From JALYNX01 sp963724825 (GTDB lineage: Bacteria > Actinomycetota > Acidimicrobiia > Spongiisociales > ZC4RG35): a DNA stretch of 26,385 bases. Under the pieces are notes generated by a model, which was not told the origin of the DNA, searched no databases, and worked only from the letters and a program-made list of their open reading frames with translations. Below are positions 6,262 through 12,286 of the stretch, piece by piece. Within the stretch, counting starts at the first letter, position 1; each line of letters opens with the position of its first letter. A program made the position numbers and the translations under genes. The stretch is taken from NCBI GenBank assembly GCA_963724825.1, contig CAVRWT010000007.1, positions 1 through 26,385 of the forward strand. Direction: 5' to 3'.

Positions 6262-7656
6262 ATGAAGGTTCGATTCTCTGTAATCGCCGGCGTTGTTGCT
6301 CTCGTCGCCACGGCGTGTGTTCTACCGGGACCAGATGTCGCACGGGAGTTGGACCTCACGGAGTTCGAGATCCCGAACGGAACTGCCTGCTTCTACCTCA
6401 CTGACTTTGTGGCGGTGTCCAAGGCTGGAGAGTTCGACGCAACGACAGAGCTCGAGGTCGATCCAACCGCCGCCGCGGACGTGTTGGCAGAGACCACCTC
6501 CGAGAGCGAGCCTTCCATCCCCAACGACGTCATGGAGGCAGTCAGCAGCGAGATCGGTGAAATGGTCGTCTTCTACCGGGTGGGGCAAGACCCACTCCAG
6601 GTCTCCATGTACCTCCGAGAGGTTGTCGGAGTCGATGCCGCGCCAATCAATTTGTTGGGCGTGGCGAATCACATCAAGATGCAGCCCGGCACCGACCCGG
6701 TCGTGGTGACCGGATACGAGTTGCCCAATGTGGATGGGACACCACTCGACGGAGGGCGCGTCGCTGTCGTCGACTCCGGGATCGCTGAGCAGCAATCCGA
6801 CAACCCGGTCCCATCGTGGCTCTACGGCGCGGACGCCGGAGGTGAGAAGTTCGTCCTATATGACGACGTCGACGAGGAAACGCTCGAGCCCTCCACAAAT
6901 CCGGCGAGTCATGGCACCTTCATCGCAGGGCTGATCAGGCAGATAGCCCCCGGAAAGCAGGTGACCTTCGCCGCGGCGCGACTGGTCAATCCCGACGCCG
7001 TGACCTTGCAGGGTGACGACGAGCTGCCTCCCGGCCCGGCCACTGCCGAGATTCAGGTGGCGGAGGCGATTGCCCGACTCATGGTCCGTCACCCAGGTGG
7101 CAGCAACGAGAACATGATCGCCCTCAACCTGTCGCTTGGCTCGTACACCTGCGACCCGAATCAGGACAAAGACATGGTCACGATCACCACCATGACCAAC
7201 GACTGGCTGGACACATACCCCGGCTCCGTCGTCCTGGCGGCTGCCGGAAACGAGAACTACAAGGCGCCCGACGTCGCCGGTCTGCCTGCCTTTGTCCCCT
7301 TCTACCCCGCTGCGCTCGCGAAAGGCTCAAACGGCGTCATCCGCGCGGTGGCCGCCGTCGACCAACAGGCCACCGAGATCGTGTGGGTCGATCAGGCCCC
7401 GGTGCGGCTCGCGCCGAACGACAGGCCATGGGTGACGGATTGGGCGCCAGGCGCAGATCTCATCGGGTTGTCAGGTGCGGCCGACAATGACGTCCCGCAA
7501 CTCGTTTGTTGGAGCGGATCGTCCTTCGCTACTGCGATCGCCACCGCACAACTCGCCAACGGCCTCAGCCCATCCAACGCGCGGTATGACGCCGACGGGG
7601 TCCAGTACGTGGAGAACGGATGTGCTCCCACAGGAACGACCACCACGGCTCCGTGA
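6262..7656 (+). CDS. Subtilisin-family (S8) serine protease, lipoprotein
   Basis: A 464-aa protein. ATG 6262 is chosen over GTG 6250 because GGAGG lies 5 nt before it and the signal peptide then starts MKVRFSVIAGVVALVATAC, with a plausible though imperfect lipobox at Cys19. Residues 20-160 are an N-terminal region without clear homology, possibly a prodomain. The peptidase domain has Asp171 in 'VAVVDSG', His217 in 'SHGTFIAGL', oxyanion Asn330 in 'AAAGNE' and Ser421 in 'GSSFATAIAT', so the triad is complete. The tail is Thr-rich. It should act outside the membrane, while its divergent CHAT partner is cytoplasmic. Subtilases beside sigma-CHAT operons recur in actinobacteria as far as I recall; their link is unknown. 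Confidence 0.9.
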   Translation: MKVRFSVIAGVVALVATACVLPGPDVARELDLTEFEIPNGTACFYLTDFVAVSKAGEFDATTELEVDPTAAADVLAETTSESEPSIPNDVMEAVSSEIGEMVVFYRVGQDPLQVSMYLREVVGVDAAPINLLGVANHIKMQPGTDPVVVTGYELPNVDGTPLDGGRVAVVDSGIAEQQSDNPVPSWLYGADAGGEKFVLYDDVDEETLEPSTNPASHGTFIAGLIRQIAPGKQVTFAAARLVNPDAVTLQGDDELPPGPATAEIQVAEAIARLMVRHPGGSNENMIALNLSLGSYTCDPNQDKDMVTITTMTNDWLDTYPGSVVLAAAGNENYKAPDVAGLPAFVPFYPAALAKGSNGVIRAVAAVDQQATEIVWVDQAPVRLAPNDRPWVTDWAPGADLIGLSGAADNDVPQLVCWSGSSFATAIATAQLANGLSPSNARYDADGVQYVENGCAPTGTTTTAP

Positions 7657-7673
7657 GGTCACACCGCCCGGGT

Positions 7674-8036
7674 TCAGATCTTCAGGGCCTTGTCGAAGAC
7701 GAGGCGCACCACGCTGACGATTAGCGCCCCGAAGAAGGTCGCCCACCAGAACCCGGTCGAGGTGAGGCCAAGGTCGAGTCGTTCCGGCTCGGATAGCCAT
7801 ATCACCAACTGGAGGGCGAGGGCGTTTGTGATCAGCATGAAGAGCCCGAGGGTGAGGATCACGATGGGCAGACTCAGCAGATTCATGATCGGTTTGACGA
7901 CCGCGTTCACCAGCCAGAACAGGACGGTGACACCGGCGTAGGCCCACACCGAGCCAGTGAAATCGAGACCGCTGACGAGGCTCACGGCGATCCAAAGGGC
8001 CAGACCCGTGACCAGCAAGCTGAGCAGATGTTTCAT
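7674..8036 (-). CDS. Phage-holin-IV-like four-helix membrane protein
   Basis: A 120-aa protein with four hydrophobic segments, starting MKHLLSLLVTGLALWIAVSL. The pattern 'WAYAGVTVLFWLVNAVVKPIMNLLSLPIVILTLGLFMLITNALAL' matches the holin-like superfamily IV (Phage_holin_4_2), common as a single chromosomal copy in actinobacteria and cyanobacteria without any prophage. ATG 8036 is preferred; the upstream frame would overlap the preceding gene. It begins 11 bp after that gene's stop on the same strand, so the two may be co-transcribed. The real role of this family is not settled, and no lysis genes are nearby. Confidence 0.82.
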   Translation of the reverse strand: MKHLLSLLVTGLALWIAVSLVSGLDFTGSVWAYAGVTVLFWLVNAVVKPIMNLLSLPIVILTLGLFMLITNALALQLVIWLSEPERLDLGLTSTGFWWATFFGALIVSVVRLVFDKALKI

Positions 8037-8047
8037 CTGCGAACGGT

Positions 8048-8608
8048 TCAGTCCTGCTCGCGCTGGCGGGCACGATGGGCCGCCACGTTCTCCCGGGTCG
8101 TGCATTTACCCGAACAGTGGAGCCGGGAGTGGTTGCGCGAAGTGTCCACGAACACGTCGTCACAAGTCGCCGAAGCGCAGGTGCCAAACCGCTCGAACCC
8201 ACCCTCGATCATGGCCACGGTGAGACCCATCGCCGTGATCGCCCCCAGCCAGCGGGCCGGGCTCCCATCCTCCGACTCGAAATGGAGGTGAGGGCCCACC
8301 CCGTGAACGCTGAGCCGCGGCACCGCATGCACGTCCGAGAGAATCCCGTTGAGCACGGCGGCGGCCACCTCTTGATCGTCTGTCTCGAACACATCTCGGA
8401 GTCGTGAGCGCAAGGCACGAACCTCGTGTAGGTCGCGTTCCGTCGGCTCCCAGCCGGGCCGGCACCAGTCGGCGCTGTCATAGGTCTCGATGAAGGTGGC
8501 GACATCGGACGGGGTGACCATCATCTCCTCGCCGCTCGAGGCGTCGAGGGTGTTCACCAGGTCGACCGCCATATCGACCGGTTGCCCGCTGTAATGCGAA
8601 AAATCCAT
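8048..8608 (-). CDS. CGNR zinc-finger transcription regulator (ABATE/zf-CGNR)
   Basis: A 186-aa protein. The N-terminal part (residues 10-130) fits the ABATE stress-response domain, beginning 'AVDLVNTLD'. The C-terminal zinc finger has Cys144-x4-Cys149 and Cys165-x3-Cys169, in 'GTCASATCDDVFVDTSRNHSRLHC' followed by 'KCTTRENVAAHRAR'. The usual CGNR box reads CTTR here, keeping the Cys and Arg. The finger is thought to bind DNA. ATG 8608 has a TAAGGA ribosome-like site just upstream. The gene is divergent from an EamA exporter, an arrangement expected of a local regulator of that exporter. Confidence 0.87.
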   Translation of the reverse strand: MDFSHYSGQPVDMAVDLVNTLDASSGEEMMVTPSDVATFIETYDSADWCRPGWEPTERDLHEVRALRSRLRDVFETDDQEVAAAVLNGILSDVHAVPRLSVHGVGPHLHFESEDGSPARWLGAITAMGLTVAMIEGGFERFGTCASATCDDVFVDTSRNHSRLHCSGKCTTRENVAAHRARQREQD

Positions 8609-8686
8609 TTGAGTCCTTACTCCTTCAGGTATAGTGTAAGGTACGAACTGAGTATAGCCCGCTACAGCCGAGACCGATAGAACGAC
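8609..8686. promoter_or_regulatory. Divergent promoter/operator between CGNR regulator and EamA exporter
   Basis: The region is AT-richer than its surroundings. CCTTAC (8615-8620) and GTAAGG (8636-8641) form a 6-bp inverted repeat with a 15-bp spacer. -10-like TATAGT (8630-8635) and TATAGC (8653-8658) face the exporter, and TATACT on the other strand (8656-8651) faces the regulator. Overlapping divergent promoters with a regulator operator between them fit, but no -35 elements are certain. Confidence 0.45.
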
Positions 8687-9637
8687 ATGGAAGAGTCAGC
8701 TGCCACCCCATCCTCTCCCAACGCATCGCGGGGCAAGATCGCAGCCGCCCTCGTTGCCGTCTACTTCATTTGGGGATCGACCTACCTCGGTCTGCGGTTC
8801 GGCCTCGAAGGGTTTCCCCCGTTCCTACTGAACGGGATCCGATTCGTCATCGCCGGGAGCATCATGTTCCTCGTTCTCCGAACCCGTGGCCACGGCTCCC
8901 CCACTCCACGTCAGTGGAGGAACCTGATCTTGATGGGGATTCCCCTGTTTGTCGGTGGGCTCAGCCTGGTGACGGTCGCCGAGAGCCTCGGCGTTGGTTC
9001 GGGTCTCACCGCCACGGCGATCGCGATGACGCCGGTGTGGGCCGCGCTCTGGAGCGGCTTGTTCGGGAAATGGCCGGTCCGCCGGGAGTGGATCGGGCTG
9101 ATCGTCGGCCTCCTGGGTGTTCTCGTCCTCGCCCAGGAGGGCGACTTCCGTGCCAGCGCCGTCGGCACGCTGCTGGTGATCATTTCGCCCATCTTCTGGG
9201 CATTTGGCTCGATCTGGGGACCCCGGCTCGATCTGCCTGACGGCCTCATGGCGCCGGCAGCCCAACTGTTCTCCGGCGGGTTTCTGCTCTTGGCCATCGG
9301 CCTGGTTCGGGGCGAGCGAATCGTCGAAGCGCCGCCGACTTCAGCGTGGCTCGCGCTCGCCTACCTGATCGTCTTCGGCTCGATCATTGCTTACACCTCG
9401 TACTTCTACCTGATCCGCACGGTGCGACCGGCTCTGGCTCTCAGCTACCCCTATGTAAACCCGATGGTGGCGGTCGCCCTCGGGGTGACCCTCGGCGGCG
9501 AAGTGGTGACCGGGCCGATCTTCATCGCCTTGCCATTGATCCTCGTCAGCGTCGCCCTCGTGGCCACCGCGCGGCGGCCAGCAGCCGTGAGTGAGACGAG
9601 GCCGCTCCCCAATGCACCCATGGAAGAAGCTGCCTAG
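8687..9637 (+). CDS. EamA-family (DMT) metabolite exporter, YedA-like
   Basis: A 316-aa membrane protein with about ten helices in two EamA repeats. The N-terminal 'LVAVYFIWGSTYLGLRFGLEGFPPFLLNGIRF' is the YedA/RhaT-like signature, and the second repeat has 'AYLIVFGSIIAYTSYFYLI' and 'ALSYPYVNPMVAVALG'. Members export amino acids or other small metabolites across the inner membrane; the substrate cannot be told. ATG 8687 begins directly before the polar leader that precedes helix 1. The hydrophilic tail of about 25 residues is variable in the family. Its divergent CGNR neighbour is the likely regulator. Confidence 0.9.
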   Translation: MEESAATPSSPNASRGKIAAALVAVYFIWGSTYLGLRFGLEGFPPFLLNGIRFVIAGSIMFLVLRTRGHGSPTPRQWRNLILMGIPLFVGGLSLVTVAESLGVGSGLTATAIAMTPVWAALWSGLFGKWPVRREWIGLIVGLLGVLVLAQEGDFRASAVGTLLVIISPIFWAFGSIWGPRLDLPDGLMAPAAQLFSGGFLLLAIGLVRGERIVEAPPTSAWLALAYLIVFGSIIAYTSYFYLIRTVRPALALSYPYVNPMVAVALGVTLGGEVVTGPIFIALPLILVSVALVATARRPAAVSETRPLPNAPMEEAA

Positions 9638-9641
9638 GCGA

Positions 9642-10910
9642 CTAGCGCCGGGTGATGTCGTAGTGCAAGGTCATGAAACCGACGTTGCCCAGCGAGAACC
9701 GATGTTCGGTCCTGAAGGCGTCACCTTCCACAAACACATCGATCTCCTCCCCAAACGCGACGAGTTGGAGTGTGGTGAGCAAGCCACCTTCGTCGACGAA
9801 TGACAGGTAGTGCCCGGGTAAGGATCGGTCGGTGTGCGACCGGAGCAATAGGCCGTCGCCCCTGCTGTTGAACGGCTGGAGGGTGGCGCTGAAATTGCCC
9901 GACGGCAGGGGAAAGCCAACAGCCACATACGCCATGTCATCGACATGGATCACGGTGTAGATCCCGACGTAGATCGGTTCACCGTCTTCGTAGGCCCGGA
10001 TCCATGCCCGGAAGTCAGCAGTCCCGTCATTGTCGACATCGATGGTGTCGATCCAGGAGATGACACCCCGCTGCACCTCCTCGATCTCAAAGGGGGCGTT
10101 CGCCTGCCCCAGAGGCTTGGCGACGGTCTCCCGATAGATCCGATAGGGCAGCCGCATCCAGCGTTTCCACTCAGGCACGATCGACATCTTGAAGCGACTG
10201 GTGTGCTCGTAGAACTCGTGGATCAAAGGGTGAACGAGACTTGGGTCGAAGGTGGGCCCTGCCAGCTCATCGAAGTCGCCCACGATCCCCACATCGGCAG
10301 GGCTGTGCGCGAAATGCGCGCCCGATGAGCGGGCATAGCGCTCGAGATAGTCGACGCCCACATGGTTGGTCGCCTCTGAGAAGGGAACCACGAACGGAAG
10401 ATCGCCTTCCGAAGCTCGCTCCCCCATCACCCGGAGCTGTTCCTTGCCCCGCCAGAGAAAGGCAGCGAGAAGGCGATAGGTGACCACGGTCAATGCGCTG
10501 GCCACCGGCCAGCCGATGTCAGGACTCACCAGGAAGAGGGTGAAACCGATCACGGCCCCCACCACCAGCCCGAGTAGCACCTTCAACGGCCTGAGCCCGG
10601 TGAGGCCCGTGCCTAGTCCGGCCAAAACGGCCACCACCCACACCGGCCAGTCGGGCAATAGCCAGGCAAGTACCCATCCGATCGTGGCGGCGATGAAAGC
10701 GGATCCGAAGATCCGAGCCGCGAGAGCTTGGGGCTCCCCCGGCTGCCTGGTCGCGTCCGCCCACCCGGAGACAACCGCGAGGACGATGCCTCCGATCACA
10801 GCCCCTAAAGCCGTGTTGCCACTCGACGAACCGAGAGCGGCACCACCCACCGCGCCCAACAGACCACCAGTGACTGCGGCGCCGGCGATCTGACCCGTGG
10901 TGCGTCTCAC
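9642..10910 (-). CDS. Membrane protein with large soluble C-terminal domain, unrecognised
   Basis: A 422-aa protein starting at GTG 10910. Residues 1-165 hold five or so hydrophobic segments; the first is glycine-rich ('AGAAVTGGLLGAVGGAALG'), resembling glycine-zipper membrane domains. The rest (about 170-422) is soluble and contains 'PFEIEEVQRGVISWIDTID' and the loop 'DVDNDGTADF', which has the spacing of an acidic calcium-binding loop (D-x-D-x-D-G). The end is beta-rich. I recognise no family. It converges with the EamA gene 4 bp away and is divergent from the small membrane protein at 11001. Confidence 0.7.
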   Translation of the reverse strand: MRRTTGQIAGAAVTGGLLGAVGGAALGSSSGNTALGAVIGGIVLAVVSGWADATRQPGEPQALAARIFGSAFIAATIGWVLAWLLPDWPVWVVAVLAGLGTGLTGLRPLKVLLGLVVGAVIGFTLFLVSPDIGWPVASALTVVTYRLLAAFLWRGKEQLRVMGERASEGDLPFVVPFSEATNHVGVDYLERYARSSGAHFAHSPADVGIVGDFDELAGPTFDPSLVHPLIHEFYEHTSRFKMSIVPEWKRWMRLPYRIYRETVAKPLGQANAPFEIEEVQRGVISWIDTIDVDNDGTADFRAWIRAYEDGEPIYVGIYTVIHVDDMAYVAVGFPLPSGNFSATLQPFNSRGDGLLLRSHTDRSLPGHYLSFVDEGGLLTTLQLVAFGEEIDVFVEGDAFRTEHRFSLGNVGFMTLHYDITRR

Positions 10911-10974
10911 GATCTGAAACTACGTATCAGCGGGTGAGCGTTGACCTCTTCGTTGATGTCGTGAGCATGGAGGC

Positions 10975-10996
10975 CACGACGTGATCGTGAGGAGGA
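10975..10996 (+). promoter_or_regulatory. Small inverted repeat plus ribosome site upstream of the second MSTSV gene
   Basis: CACGA (10975-10979) and TCGTG (10985-10989) form a 5-bp inverted repeat immediately before GAGGAGGA (10989-10996). The placement copies that at 806-830 before the paralogous gene, although the repeat sequence differs. Confidence 0.25.
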
Positions 10997-11000
10997 AGTC

Positions 11001-11303
11001 ATGTCCACGAGTGTCGTTGGTTGGCCGAGGGCACCCCAATCCAGGGGCCGGTCGCGGGCCATCGGAGCCGGAGTTGCCACTCTGGTCCTGGCCCTCGGCA
11101 TCGGACTCGGGCTAAGCGCCGATCGCTCGGATCCAGCACGAGTCGTCGACTCGAACATCACCAGACTCGAGCCGTCGATCCAGGCAAGGCGTCTTCAAAT
11201 GACTGCGGAGCAACGCGCCCACCGGCTCCAGGCCATCACCGAGCATCGAGCCGAATTGGCCCTGAGATCTACCCCGTTCGACGGTTCGATCCATCGCAGC
11301 TGA
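11001..11303 (+). CDS. Small single-helix membrane protein (MSTSV type, short)
   Basis: A 100-aa protein starting MSTSVVGWPRAPQS, with a strong GAGGAGGA ribosome site 4 nt before ATG. One hydrophobic helix (about residues 22-40, 'IGAGVATLVLALGIGLGL') is followed by a polar, Arg/Gln-rich helical tail ('LQMTAEQRAHRLQAITEHRAEL'). Architecture, first residues and upstream context match the 225-aa protein at 834, so both likely derive from one ancestor. No known domain. It lies 46 bp before a small TPR gene on the same strand and may be co-transcribed with it. Confidence 0.7.
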   Translation: MSTSVVGWPRAPQSRGRSRAIGAGVATLVLALGIGLGLSADRSDPARVVDSNITRLEPSIQARRLQMTAEQRAHRLQAITEHRAELALRSTPFDGSIHRS

Positions 11304-11349
11304 GGGCTGCCTATTCAAAGGCCCCGCACGTCAGCGGTACAGTCGATCC

Positions 11350-11838
11350 ATGGTCGATCCGCAAGCATTGGAGGCCTCCCTCGAAGCCGGCGACAGGTTG
11401 CTCGACGAAGAGCGGTACCAGGAAGCCATCGATCACTTCATCGACCTGGCTGATCGACATCCCGGGAGTCCGAGAGTGACCCTTCACCTGGCGGGCGCCT
11501 ATGACTCGGCGGGCAGGGAGGAAGAGGCCGTCGCGCCTTACCGGGCCGCCCTTGCCGCTGGTTTGGACGAGGACGAGCGGCTTAGAGCCCGCATCCAACT
11601 CGCGAGCACCCTTCGCAACCTCGGCCAGAACCCGGAGGCGGTGGAAATCCTGACCGGGGTATGCGAGGAGAACCCTCGACACCGAGCGGCGCGAGCCTTC
11701 CTCGCATTGGCGCTGACCAGCGCCGACCGTGCACCAGAAGCGGTGTCAGAGTTGCTGGACCTTCTGCTCACCAACCCCGGGCCGCTCGAGGCCTATCAGC
11801 GCTCGTTGCGGTGGTACGCCGACGATCTCCTCGCCTGA
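11350..11838 (+). CDS. Small tetratricopeptide-repeat protein
   Basis: A 162-aa cytoplasmic protein with no signal peptide. It is made of about four TPR helix pairs: 'EAGDRLLDEERYQEAIDHFIDLADRHP', 'VTLHLAGAYDSAGREEEAVAPYRAALAAG', 'ARIQLASTLRNLGQNPEAVEILTGVCEENP' and 'AARAFLALALTSADRAPEAVSELLDLLL'. It matches the short actinobacterial TPR proteins that stand alone, seen as adaptors or chaperone-like factors; the partner is unknown. ATG 11350 fits the first repeat. It stops 3 bp from the converging NTF2-like gene. Confidence 0.85.
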   Translation: MVDPQALEASLEAGDRLLDEERYQEAIDHFIDLADRHPGSPRVTLHLAGAYDSAGREEEAVAPYRAALAAGLDEDERLRARIQLASTLRNLGQNPEAVEILTGVCEENPRHRAARAFLALALTSADRAPEAVSELLDLLLTNPGPLEAYQRSLRWYADDLLA

Positions 11839-11840
11839 GA

Positions 11841-12224
11841 TCAGCCGAACTGGCTGAAGAAGTTGTTGATCGCTTCCGTGTCGTCTGAGTAGGCGCGCCG
11901 CTCGGCGACCTTGCCGTCCTTGAGCCAGGCAACTTCGGCGGTGCGATAGCTAAAGGCCTCGGGACCCGAGCCCACCGTTGCCGTGACCAGGCCCACCACC
12001 ATGTCGTCGTTGGCGATCACGTCCGTGAGGTCGACCGTGATCGGCACCTCGTCGAGACCCGCCATCGACTCCATCAAGGCGGCTTTTCCCCGCAGCGGCT
12101 CGGGCGAGCCGATCTGCCACCAGACGACGTCGTCAGCGATCGAGTCGACCATGGCAGTCGTGTCCCCGGCGTTGAATTTCTCCATGACATCGCGGTACAT
12201 CGCGGCGTTTGGATGCTCGCTCAT
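11841..12224 (-). CDS. NTF2-like / SnoaL-like protein
   Basis: A 127-aa protein with the cone-shaped NTF2 fold pattern: an N-terminal helix pair 'MYRDVMEKFNAGDTTAMVDSIADDVVWWQIG', a middle 'LRGKAALMESMAGLD', and the strands 'DMVVGLVTATVG' and 'FSYRTAEVAWLKDGKVAERRAYSDDTEAI'. The family includes ketosteroid-isomerase-like enzymes and small-molecule binding proteins; the actual ligand cannot be read here. AAGGAGG lies 6 nt before ATG 12224, so the start is firm. It is on the same strand as the TPR-cyclase upstream, 62 bp away. Confidence 0.85.
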   Translation of the reverse strand: MSEHPNAAMYRDVMEKFNAGDTTAMVDSIADDVVWWQIGSPEPLRGKAALMESMAGLDEVPITVDLTDVIANDDMVVGLVTATVGSGPEAFSYRTAEVAWLKDGKVAERRAYSDDTEAINNFFSQFG

Positions 12225-12286
12225 GATTCCTCCTTTGGGACGGAGAGCGTTCCCGGAAACTACACCTCGAATGACGTGACTGGGGC

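Noticed and set aside
7674..8036. Prophage, suggested by the holin-like protein
   Set aside because: No endolysin, integrase or structural genes nearby; this holin-like family is a common chromosomal single gene.
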